Under the pieces are notes generated by a model. That model was given only the letters and a program-made list of their open reading frames with translations. It did no database searches and was not told the DNA's origin. From positions 358,128 to 364,917 of the forward strand of contig NVXN01000002.1 of NCBI GenBank assembly GCA_002733915.1: DNA of 6,790 nt. Direction: 5' to 3'. This DNA is from Aequorivita sp. (GTDB lineage Bacteria; Bacteroidota; Bacteroidia; Flavobacteriales; Flavobacteriaceae). Of the stretch, positions 1 through 5,777 are shown one piece after another. The position numbers and the translations under genes are program-made. The stretch's first letter is position 1; each line of letters begins with the position of its first letter.

Positions 1-373
1 CAAAACCGTATGGGAACTTTCTATGAAAGATATTATTGATATGAGCCGCCATCGTGGTTATTTCATTGACCAAAGTCAATCGTTGAATCTGTTTATGGAA
101 AATGCAAATATGGCAAAGCTAACATCAATGCATTTTTATGCCTGGAAAAGCGGTCTTAAAACTGGAATGTATTATTTAAGAACGAAAAGTGCTGTGGATG
201 CCATTAAATTCACACTTAAAAAAGAAGAGAAAAAGGAAACCGTTGGTGCAGAAGTTAAAGCAGAAGCAGTAGAAAATGTTTTAACGAAACCCATGACACC
301 GCAGGAGTTACGGGAAATGCTTGCGCAATCAAAGAATGCAGCAGATGATGATTGTTTGATGTGTGGGTCTTAA
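1..373 (+). CDS. nrdA: Class I ribonucleoside-diphosphate reductase, large (alpha) subunit, C-terminal part
   Basis: The frame is open from the left edge (first full codon at base 2) and shows the last 123 residues of the catalytic subunit, which reduces ribonucleoside diphosphates to deoxyribonucleotides in the cytoplasm for DNA synthesis. Recognisable blocks are [26 protein letters not shown] and MYYLRT. The tandem tyrosines encoded at 170-175 correspond to the radical-transfer pair of the family (Y730/Y731 in E. coli). A charged Lys/Glu-rich linker follows, and the chain ends in CLMCGS. The two cysteines of that tail re-reduce the active-site disulfide. This ending equals that of eukaryotic R1 (human RRM1) and differs from the E. 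coli CESGACKI type. The N-terminal ATP cone and active-site barrel lie outside the window, and so would nrdB if it is upstream. The identification is secure from the conserved blocks. Confidence 0.94.
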   Translation, partial: KTVWELSMKDIIDMSRHRGYFIDQSQSLNLFMENANMAKLTSMHFYAWKSGLKTGMYYLRTKSAVDAIKFTLKKEEKKETVGAEVKAEAVENVLTKPMTPQELREMLAQSKNAADDDCLMCGS

Positions 374-397
374 TTTTATTTAAAAAATAATAAACTG

Positions 398-429
398 AAA
401 AGCCCTTGCTATTTAAGACAAGGGCTTTT
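398..429. terminator. Bidirectional intrinsic terminator between nrdA and the convergent gene
   Basis: A perfect 11-bp stem (AAAAGCCCTTG, 398-408, with CAAGGGCTTTT, 419-429) encloses a 10-nt loop. T-rich DNA follows on both strands: TATTTTA after the plus-strand arm, and the stem itself ends in TTTT on the minus strand. It lies 24 bp after the nrdA stop and 19 bp after the stop of the facing gene, so it can end both transcripts. Confidence 0.85.
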
Positions 430-448
430 ATTTTAAATTGTTTTAAAA

Positions 449-1225
449 CTATTCCTGTTCTGCAGGCATAGACATTCTGGTATATTCCAGTATAAGCGCA
501 CTTAACCAATCCCAATTGATTGATTTGTAAGGGTATTTCGCCATAAATTCGGCATTGTCCCCAAAAAGAAATTCATAGTTTTCTTCAAAATCGCTTTTTG
601 GTAGCCAAAATATTTTATCGCCTTTTTGAACATAATAAGATTTTACAACGCCACCGCCAATGGTAGGGCCTGGGCCCATTTTAAAACCTGAGGATTCTTT
701 GGCGAAAGGATCATGATAGACAGAAATTATATTGCTGAAGTCTGGGTTGATTAGCTGCATCAAAAATTCCTTTTCGTCTTTCTTGTTTTTTAGGGAAACT
801 TTTTGGTTTACGAAATAAATCTGGTCATTGCTGGTCAGTTTATTTACGCTGTTTCTTCTTCCCATTCCAAAATTACTGAACTTTTGTGAAACCTTTCCGA
901 ATTTCTCCCATCCGCTGGCATACAGATAGGCTTCCGCAATCTGTGATGCGTCATAGGTTTCTTTTTTGTCTGTAACACTGTCCTTAAAAACAATTTGGGC
1001 AATCTGTCCTTTTTTGGTTACTACTCCTTTGCAGTATCCCTTGTGTTCTGAACCGTCTTTCATAATAACGGTTGATACTTTTTTTGTGGCCGGTTGGTCA
1101 AAACCTTCATTGAAATAATAGGTTTTCAACATATCCTTTTCCTCGTCACTATATTTAACCTTGTCTTGCGCAGAGACAAAACCACAGGCTATCATAAATA
1201 CAATAGATAAAAATTTTAGTTTCAT
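449..1225 (-). CDS. Secreted protein of unknown function (258 aa)
   Basis: I do not recognise a named family. I start at the ATG at 1225 because it directly begins a classical signal peptide: MKLKF, a hydrophobic stretch IVFMIACGFV, then a cleavage site after SAQ at about residue 20. An in-frame ATG ten codons earlier (1255) would put a polar extension before it. The mature protein should be periplasmic or exported. Residues 51-100 (VIMKDGSEHKGYCKG, then IVFKDSV) look like a short beta-rich segment in which lysine, glycine and aspartate alternate with hydrophobic residues. A glycine-rich stretch, GPGPTIGGGVV, lies near residues 184-194, and the C-terminal third is rich in aromatic residues. 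There is one cysteine after the signal peptide and no lipobox. The gene is monocistronic, convergent with nrdA and separated from pit by a terminator, so neighbours do not suggest a role. Confidence 0.85.
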   Translation of the reverse strand: MKLKFLSIVFMIACGFVSAQDKVKYSDEEKDMLKTYYFNEGFDQPATKKVSTVIMKDGSEHKGYCKGVVTKKGQIAQIVFKDSVTDKKETYDASQIAEAYLYASGWEKFGKVSQKFSNFGMGRRNSVNKLTSNDQIYFVNQKVSLKNKKDEKEFLMQLINPDFSNIISVYHDPFAKESSGFKMGPGPTIGGGVVKSYYVQKGDKIFWLPKSDFEENYEFLFGDNAEFMAKYPYKSINWDWLSALILEYTRMSMPAEQE

Positions 1226-1266
1226 AATTTTAAGATTTATTGGTTGCTGAAACAATATTCCAACAT

Positions 1267-1274
1267 TAAATTTA
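1267..1274 (-). promoter_or_regulatory. Possible -7 element for the secreted unknown protein
   Basis: On the minus strand TAAATTTA matches seven of eight positions of the Bacteroidota TAnnTTTG -7 consensus, and it lies 41 bp before the chosen start codon. No TTG-type -33 element is present at the usual distance, and the region is AT-rich, so this is tentative. The placement does favour the ATG at 1225 over 1255, which would leave only about 5 bases of leader. Confidence 0.3.
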
Positions 1275-1375
1275 AACGAAGAATTTTTTTGATGGAAAAT
1301 AGGTCCTTAAGGTATCAAAATACGGCAGATGCCCTATGGGTTTGATGAAAGAATCTCAAGGAGGTGGGTAAAAAG

Positions 1376-1402
1376 AAAGGAGCCTCCAATGGAGGCTCCT
1401 TT
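1376..1402 (-). terminator. Intrinsic terminator of the porin-pit transcript
   Basis: A perfect 12-bp stem (AAAGGAGCCTCC, 1376-1387, with GGAGGCTCCTTT, 1391-1402) has a 3-nt loop. Read on the minus strand, it starts 18 bp after the pit stop codon, and the stem's TTT end is followed by CTTTTT. It is the strongest terminator candidate for the minus-strand phosphate genes. Confidence 0.85.
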
Positions 1403-1420
1403 AATCAAATTTTATTAAAA

Positions 1421-3664
1421 TTAAGCTTTCTTATAGCTTGTGTAATATTCCTCCATTAAATTCATCAAGGCCGTTACCAAATCTTTTGTTTCCAGCAATA
1501 GGCTAAAATAAAGAGTAGTGTTTTTTGGGCTTGATTCCTCGGTGCGGGTTCGCGCGATTTGCTTTTCAATTTTATTTGAAAGGCTTTGGAAAATCTCATC
1601 CTTTTTATCAAGTACTTTTCCAATTCGTTGGAATTCCTTTTTGTGGAAAATGTCCTCTATGTCATTGAAGAGTTCTTCCAAGTGGTTGTCAATTTCCTGA
1701 AGGTCCTTTATTTGGTTAAAACGAAGCGCCTTGTGATTGTTGTTCACGTGCTTGTAGCTCGCTTTTGAAATAAATTCCAAAGACTGCACCACATCGGTCA
1801 AATAGCCAAGGATAATAATATAGAAGTTGCTTCCGCGGACGCTGGTTTCATCAAGATTCTTGATGAAATAGAAAATATTGTCCCGCAGTTCCTCAACTTC
1901 GTCATTCAATTTATTTACGCCTTTTTTGCTCTTTTTCAATTTTTTGGTATCCTGTTTGGCAAGACCACGGAGCATATCAGTATAAATTTTGTTGGAACGT
2001 GAAACCACATTACTTATGTTTTCAGCACTTTCCTGAATAATTCCTTGGACGGTTTTGCTTTCGGTTTTCTTCAAGCCGGTTTTGTCCAATTTCAGTTTTA
2101 CTTTGTTTTTATGTGAAATGTAATTTCGAACTAACAAAAGAATAGCCAATAATAGCAATACGGCTATCATAGCGCCTCTTCCTATAAATATTAAATAGGT
2201 AAGAGTTCCTGCTGCTACAAATGCTACAAAAGCAGTAAAAAACCATCCGCCAATTACATTCATTACCCCTGCAACTCGGTAAACTGCACTTTCGCGGCCC
2301 CAAGCTCTATCTGCAAGTGAAGTACCCATTGCAACCATAAAAGTTACGTATGTGGTGGAAAGGGGCAATTTCATAGAAGTTGCAGTGGCTATCAATATTC
2401 CGGCAACCATAAGGTTTATGGAGGCGCGAATCATATCAAAAGCGGGAAGCTCATAGGTTTTATGTTTTGGAAGGTTAACAACCGGTTTCTCAAAACGCTT
2501 GTCTATTTTTTGCTGCAGCGATTGTGGGATAATATAATCAAAGTAGGTTGCCAATTGGGTACTTGATTTTACCAAGAATCTTGAAAGCATGTTTGGGCTA
2601 AACTTTTCATGCCCCTCGCCTTGGCGTGCCAGATCTATCTCGGTATCAGAAACAGTACGTGCTTTTTTGGAAAACCACAAGGTAAGAACCATTACACCGC
2701 CAGCAATAAAGAGCAGCATAGGCTCTGCGGGAACCTTTTCGGCAAGACTCTGCATAGTATATTCTGAAGCGGCCACGCCAGAAGCTGACCAGTCTATATA
2801 ACTATGGTATGCCGCCATTGGCACCCCTATAAAGTTCACCAAGTCATTTCCGGCAAAGGCCAGTGCTAGACTAAAAGTACCTACTGCAATTACGATGATT
2901 AAAATATTCTTTTTGAAGATCATCATAAAAAGCTGTGAGAAAACAGTCCAAAAAACAAAGCTTCCGCCTATTAATAACCAAGTATCGCTTTCAACAATAT
3001 CTTTAAAACTTCCGTAAAATGGAGTGCCTTTTAATCCTTTTACAAGAATGAAATAACTGATACAGGTAAGAGCCAAACCTCCAAAAATGGCTCCTATATA
3101 TTTCATTTTTCTTTCCACATGAAATGTAAAGACCAGGCGCGATAAGTATTGTACAACCGCCCCCACCGTAAATGCAATTACTACTGATAAGAGTATCCCA
3201 GTAATGATTTCAATTGCTTTTTCGGTATTGATATATTTTGTGATAGCGGAAATTGTTTCCGCATCGTTATGCCCTATTTTTATAAGCGCCATAATAACTG
3301 CAGCGCCCAAAAGTTCAAACACAATGGAAACCGTAGTAGAAGTGGGCAAGCCTATAGTGTTGAAAAAATCCAGCAATAAGATATCAGTAATCATTACTGC
3401 CATGAAGATGATCATTATTTCATCAAAGTAAAATTCACCGGGGACGAAGATTCCTTTTCGTGCAACTTCCATCATTCCACTTGAGAAAACGGCTCCAATG
3501 AAGATGCCCAAACTGGCAATTATCAAAATGGTTCGAAAGGAAAGGGCTTTAGAGCCAATGGCCGAGTTTAGGAAGTTTACTGCATCATTACTGACCCCAA
3601 CCACCAAATCTGCAATTGCAAGTGCTGCAAGAGCGACGATCATTAATAAATAAATGTTATCCAT
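1421..3664 (-). CDS. pit: Pit/PHO4-family inorganic phosphate transporter with C-terminal PhoU-like domain
   Basis: This inner-membrane symporter would take up inorganic phosphate. The two inverted family repeats are visible. The first has GVSNDAVNF (residues 23-31) and GLPTSTTVS (105-113); the second has AGNDLVNFIG (271-280) and LPLSTTYVTF (433-442). About a dozen hydrophobic segments lie between residues 4 and 513. After the last membrane segment comes a soluble, charged, helical region of about 230 residues (about 520-747) with an E/D-rich stretch (LQEIDNHLEELFNDIED), which I read as PhoU-like/DUF47. At 747 residues the protein is far longer than E. coli PitA (499), mostly because of this tail. 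The usual GANDxAN motif appears as GVSNDAVN, so coupling or selectivity could differ. The ATG at 3664 opens directly into the first membrane helix. The porin gene lies 78 bp upstream with no terminator between, so the two can be cotranscribed. Family is secure; the Na+ or H+ coupling ion cannot be read from sequence. Confidence 0.93.
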   Translation of the reverse strand: MDNIYLLMIVALAALAIADLVVGVSNDAVNFLNSAIGSKALSFRTILIIASLGIFIGAVFSSGMMEVARKGIFVPGEFYFDEIMIIFMAVMITDILLLDFFNTIGLPTSTTVSIVFELLGAAVIMALIKIGHNDAETISAITKYINTEKAIEIITGILLSVVIAFTVGAVVQYLSRLVFTFHVERKMKYIGAIFGGLALTCISYFILVKGLKGTPFYGSFKDIVESDTWLLIGGSFVFWTVFSQLFMMIFKKNILIIVIAVGTFSLALAFAGNDLVNFIGVPMAAYHSYIDWSASGVAASEYTMQSLAEKVPAEPMLLFIAGGVMVLTLWFSKKARTVSDTEIDLARQGEGHEKFSPNMLSRFLVKSSTQLATYFDYIIPQSLQQKIDKRFEKPVVNLPKHKTYELPAFDMIRASINLMVAGILIATATSMKLPLSTTYVTFMVAMGTSLADRAWGRESAVYRVAGVMNVIGGWFFTAFVAFVAAGTLTYLIFIGRGAMIAVLLLLAILLLVRNYISHKNKVKLKLDKTGLKKTESKTVQGIIQESAENISNVVSRSNKIYTDMLRGLAKQDTKKLKKSKKGVNKLNDEVEELRDNIFYFIKNLDETSVRGSNFYIIILGYLTDVVQSLEFISKASYKHVNNNHKALRFNQIKDLQEIDNHLEELFNDIEDIFHKKEFQRIGKVLDKKDEIFQSLSNKIEKQIARTRTEESSPKNTTLYFSLLLETKDLVTALMNLMEEYYTSYKKA

Positions 3665-3712
3665 TCTAGTTTTAATTAAGTTGGTGCAAATTTCCTATAT
3701 AAAATAGGATTG

Positions 3713-3730
3713 ATTGTTACCAAATTGTTA
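3713..3730 (-). promoter_or_regulatory. Pho-box-like direct repeat upstream of pit (site A)
   Basis: On the minus strand TAACAAT is repeated exactly after a 4-bp spacer (TTGG), giving the 7-4-7, 11-bp-period layout of PhoB/PhoP sites. It sits in the porin-pit gap, 49-66 bp before the pit start codon. A weak TATTTTAT sequence (minus strand, 3706-3699) lies 6 bp further on and could act as a -7 element, inside a small inverted repeat CCTAT/ATAGG (3694-3708). This suggests pit has its own regulated promoter as well as readthrough from the porin. The repeat is seen directly; the regulator is inferred. Confidence 0.5.
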
Positions 3731-3742
3731 TCTGTATTTTTC

Positions 3743-4945
3743 TTAAAAATGAAGGTCGAAACCCATCCGGTACTCTATAAAATTGCTTTCTCCGCCTATG
3801 GTTGAATATGTTAAATCTGTTTGGACTTTTAGTTTATGGCCCACTATATATTTGGAGCCTCCAAACGTAAATTGGTTTTCTGTGTCGTTTGTTGAAAATG
3901 TATTGTCGGGCACAATAGCGGTAAAGCGCCCAGCTACTTCCCAATTGGTTTTAAATACATATCCGCCCTGAATATTAAAGCCCTGTCCAGTATAAACTTC
4001 ATTTCCAGTAATAGCTCCATCGCTGTTGGTGGCTATTGGGTTTTCCGCATCGCGGTAGCTATATTCGCCCATTAACGAAAAGCCATTGTACTTAAACATA
4101 GCATCTATAAAGATCGTACTAATATTGGTTTCGTAAAAACCTATATCATTTCGCATATAGCTTCCTTGATTACTGCGGGTTTTTACCGCATCTACATTTA
4201 AATCATAAGTGGCTCCAATGGCCAGTTTAGGTGTTTTTTCCCTATAAATATCACCCCCAATATAATCTCCTTTTTTGATAAATTCACCAAAAGGCAGCAA
4301 TTCTATACGGCTAGTATACTGAAGGCCACCAAGATTTCCTGTTATTACATTTCTTCCCTCTCCTTGTGAAACGGCAAACATTTCTCTTATGAGGAATTTT
4401 TCAGAAGCATAAAAGCGATGTCGAAGTTGTATCCCCAGGTCCCTATCAATATTGAATACACTGTTAAGCCGGGAGCGATCTATAAGCTGAAGATTCGCAG
4501 ATGAAATAACACGCTCGCGGTTTCCCGGAAGTTTTGTCTGTCCTGCCCATAACTCAAGATTTTTGTAGAACTCCCACATTACTACTGCGTCATAAATGAT
4601 TCTGGGAGAATTGCCCGTAAATTCTGAAGCGCCTGAAATATCTTGGTTTGAAAGGCCCAATTCTATTTTATAGCGAAGTTTTGGGGAATATGCAAAACCG
4701 TCAAATTTAAGACGGGCGCGGCGAATGAGAAAACTGTGTTCCGGTTTTCCAAATTTATCGGCCTCGTGATCCCAAAAAGAATTGGCTCTCACTTGAATTC
4801 TTGGGGCGAAACGTACACTCCATGTACTGTCTTTACCCACAATGTTAAACATTCCTTCTCCAAATTTTGGAATATCTATTTGTGAATTACCAACGGAAAC
4901 ACATAAAAATAGAAAACCAATAAAGAAAATATTCTTTTGGTGCAT
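3743..4945 (-). CDS. Outer-membrane porin of the OprO/OprP (phosphate-selective, Porin_O_P) type
   Basis: This is a 400-residue beta-barrel protein. It has a signal peptide (MHQKNIFFIGFLFLCVSVG, cleavage near residue 20), a mature N-terminus with WSVRFAPRIQVRAN (42-55), and the family's typical block HSFLIRRARLKFDGFAYSP (70-88), in which an arginine cluster precedes amphipathic strands. Further landmarks are LELWAGQTKLPGNRERVISS (130-149) and DRDLGIQLRHRF (167-178). Alternating strands run to the end, and the chain closes with the outer-membrane signature of a terminal phenylalanine (GFDLHF). The length fits the family. Members let anions, notably phosphate or polyphosphate, across the outer membrane; true phosphate selectivity cannot be read from sequence, but the pit gene directly downstream on the same strand supports it. 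The start is the ATG at 4945, the first one before the signal peptide. Confidence 0.88.
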   Translation of the reverse strand: MHQKNIFFIGFLFLCVSVGNSQIDIPKFGEGMFNIVGKDSTWSVRFAPRIQVRANSFWDHEADKFGKPEHSFLIRRARLKFDGFAYSPKLRYKIELGLSNQDISGASEFTGNSPRIIYDAVVMWEFYKNLELWAGQTKLPGNRERVISSANLQLIDRSRLNSVFNIDRDLGIQLRHRFYASEKFLIREMFAVSQGEGRNVITGNLGGLQYTSRIELLPFGEFIKKGDYIGGDIYREKTPKLAIGATYDLNVDAVKTRSNQGSYMRNDIGFYETNISTIFIDAMFKYNGFSLMGEYSYRDAENPIATNSDGAITGNEVYTGQGFNIQGGYVFKTNWEVAGRFTAIVPDNTFSTNDTENQFTFGGSKYIVGHKLKVQTDLTYSTIGGESNFIEYRMGFDLHF

Positions 4946-4983
4946 TTTGTAATCGATAATAGTTTTTGTCGCTGCAAAGGACT

Positions 4984-5018
4984 AAAATTTATACTTATTA
5001 TATGTTTCCATAATGTTA
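4984..5018 (-). promoter_or_regulatory. Porin promoter with Pho-box-like repeat (site B)
   Basis: Minus strand: TAACATT (5018-5012), spacer ATGG, then AAACATA (5007-5001) form an imperfect 7-4-7 direct repeat closely resembling site A. Nine bases later lies TAAATTTT (4991-4984), matching seven of eight positions of TAnnTTTG. A Pho box about 10 bp before the -10-type element is the arrangement known for PhoB-activated promoters, and no separate -33 TTG is present at the proper distance, as expected if an activator replaces it. Transcription would start near 4978, leaving a leader of about 33 bases. Confidence 0.5.
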
Positions 5019-5057
5019 AGCAACTCTGTTTTGGTCCCTTATAAATTTAATTAAAAA

Positions 5058-5080
5058 GGGCTGTTCATAACAAACAGCCC
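5058..5080 (-). terminator. Orphan minus-strand intrinsic terminator
   Basis: An 8-bp GC-rich stem (GGGCTGTT with AACAGCCC) has a 7-nt loop. On the minus strand TTTTTAATT follows immediately, which is a proper U-tract; on the plus strand the downstream bases are CATTTGAAAA, much poorer. It therefore terminates leftward transcription, yet no protein gene ends here. It lies about 40 bp upstream of the porin's Pho-box-like site, so it could also insulate the porin promoter from readthrough. Confidence 0.7.
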
Positions 5081-5227
5081 CATTTGAAAATCTAGTCGAC
5101 AAAAACTAAACGATTTCAAAATTGCCCAATATAATAGGCAATTACAAAGAAAATCTTTCAATAACAACTTAGTGTGAAATTAGTTTTATTAAATCATTAA
5201 GTTATTGATTAGTGTATTTAAAATACT
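5058..5227 (-). ncRNA. Candidate small RNA ending at the orphan terminator
   Basis: This is an inferred transcript of about 170 nt. Its proposed -7 element is TATATTTA on the minus strand (5240-5233), seven of eight matches to TAnnTTTG, lying 10 bp downstream of the Pho-box-like site C (5268-5251). It would end at the hairpin 5080-5058. Inside lies a second hairpin (5143-5120), AATTGCCTA pairing with TGGGCAATT around a 6-nt loop. One of its pairs is a T-G wobble in minus-strand RNA but would be a C-A mismatch in plus-strand RNA, which favours a leftward transcript. No usable open frame was found; the only ATGs give frames of 2 to 10 codons. I recognise no known RNA family. Alternatives are an unusually long porin leader (unlikely, because of the terminator) or chance AT-rich DNA. 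Confidence 0.3.
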
Positions 5228-5250
5228 GATAATAAATATATTACAGCTTT

Positions 5251-5290
5251 AATGTTAAGTTAACGTTACCAAATAGTTTCGTAAGGGTTA
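5251..5290. promoter_or_regulatory. Four-unit 11-bp-period repeat array (Pho-box-like site C)
   Basis: Reading the plus strand, 7-mers start every 11 bp: AATGTTA (5251), AACGTTA (5262), ATAGTTT (5273) and AGGGTTA (5284). The first two are the best and, on the minus strand, read TAACGTT-AACT-TAACATT, matching sites A and B in the same orientation. The spacer after the second unit is CCAA, the same as in site A. The array ends 6 bp before the perfect -7 element of the MORN-like gene and starts 10 bp from a possible leftward -7 element (5240-5233), so one regulator could act in both directions. For the rightward gene the repeats are in reverse orientation compared with the porin and pit sites. 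Confidence 0.45.
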
Positions 5291-5296
5291 ATTTTG

Positions 5297-5304
5297 TAAC
5301 TTTG
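5297..5304 (+). promoter_or_regulatory. -7 promoter element of the MORN-like gene
   Basis: TAACTTTG is an exact match to the Bacteroidota sigma-70 -7 consensus TAnnTTTG, 29 bp before the start codon at 5334, so the leader would be only some 20-25 bases. At the -33 position there is no TTG. The repeat array occupies that place instead, which is typical of a promoter that depends on, or is blocked by, a bound regulator. Confidence 0.65.
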
Positions 5305-5333
5305 ATTATTCCAATTTTTTTAAACTTGAACAT

Positions 5334-5699
5334 ATGAAAAAGATATTCACAATATTGGCGGTTGTTTTTTTAACTTCGGTAGCTCTAGCACAAGAAGAAA
5401 CTAAAAACACTTATGTATTAGACGGTGATGTTATTAAAGCAACAATTTATCACAACAATGGAATGATAGCCCAAACGGGATATTATACTATAGATAATAA
5501 ACTTACCGGAGAATGGGTAAGTTATGATATTAATGGAAACAAAACTGCTGTTGCACAATATGACAACGGCGAAAAAGTAGGAACTTGGGTATTCTTTCAA
5601 GAAAATTCAAAGAGGGAAGTTTCTTATGATGAGTCTCGTATTGCACAAGTTAAAACGTGGACTGTTACCGATACCTACGTTGTTTCAAACAATCCTTAA
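5334..5699 (+). CDS. Small secreted protein with MORN-like repeats
   Basis: A 121-residue protein with a clear signal peptide (MKKIFTILAVVFLTSVALAQ, cleavage after residue 20). The mature part carries MORN/YwqK-like units of the form YxNNG...G.W..YD.NG: YHNNGMIAQTGYY (39-51), LTGEWVSYDINGNKTAVAQY (57-76) and DNGEKVGTWVFF (77-88). Such repeats form short beta-hairpins; their role in small secreted flavobacterial proteins is not established. The C-terminal 30 residues (ESRIAQVKTWTVTDTYVV) look like a final strand pair. Relatives are, as I recall, sometimes labelled 'nicotinic acid mononucleotide adenyltransferase', but no nucleotide-binding motif is present. The start is set by the signal peptide and the promoter 29 bp upstream. 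The gene is single, with its own promoter and terminator. A link to phosphate limitation is suggested only by the repeat array before it. Confidence 0.88.
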   Translation: MKKIFTILAVVFLTSVALAQEETKNTYVLDGDVIKATIYHNNGMIAQTGYYTIDNKLTGEWVSYDINGNKTAVAQYDNGEKVGTWVFFQENSKREVSYDESRIAQVKTWTVTDTYVVSNNP

Positions 5700-5720
5700 T
5701 TCTATTAATTTTTAATATAG

Positions 5721-5753
5721 AAAGAGCCTCTTGAATTCAAGAGGCTCTTTTTT
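5721..5753. terminator. Bidirectional terminator, perfect 30-bp palindrome
   Basis: AAAGAGCCTCTTGAA and its exact reverse complement abut with no spacer (5721-5750), giving a 13-bp hairpin with an AATT loop. The plus-strand arm ends in six T (5748-5753), a good terminator tract for the MORN-like gene, whose stop lies 21 bp upstream. On the minus strand the stem ends in TTTC, so it can also end the facing beta-helix gene. Confidence 0.88.
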
Positions 5754-5777
5754 AATTGTAGAATTAAAAACTTAAAA

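Larger units (their letters stand above)
4946..5333. other. 388-bp gene-free divergent regulatory region
   Basis: The porin leaves to the left and the MORN-like gene to the right. No open frame beyond about ten codons with a plausible start was found on the minus strand between the two start codons. The region holds, left to right: the porin promoter (about 4984-5018), a minus-strand terminator hairpin (5058-5080), a second small hairpin (5120-5143), a direct repeat TTAGTGT (5169-5175 and 5209-5215), the 11-bp-period array (5251-5290) and a -7 element (5297-5304). A terminator upstream of the porin with no gene feeding it implies a transcript starting inside this region. Confidence 0.75.

Noticed and set aside
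255..515. 86-codon minus-strand open frame across the end of nrdA, the terminator and the next gene's end
   Set aside because: It overlaps two well-supported coding ends and the hairpin between them, and its product (many leucines and lysines from AT-rich DNA) has no protein-like motif.
1292..1414. Small plus-strand frames with ATG at 1292 and 1389; an AAGGAGGTG sequence at 1358-1366 resembling a ribosome binding site
   Set aside because: The frames are 17 and 9 codons long, the second starts inside the terminator hairpin, and the Shine-Dalgarno-like string is 22 bp from its ATG in a group that rarely uses such sites.
1518..3431. Several plus- and minus-strand open frames of 60-75 codons inside pit
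   Set aside because: They are out-of-frame or antisense shadows of a long conserved transporter gene, with no independent start signals or motifs.
5334..5699. Annotation as nicotinic acid mononucleotide adenyltransferase
   Set aside because: There is no HxGH nucleotidyltransferase motif; the protein is a 100-residue secreted MORN-like repeat protein, so that label would be an error.
5721..5750. 30-bp perfect palindrome as an operator or recombination site
   Set aside because: Its place between two convergent stop codons and the following T-tract are fully explained by an intrinsic terminator.
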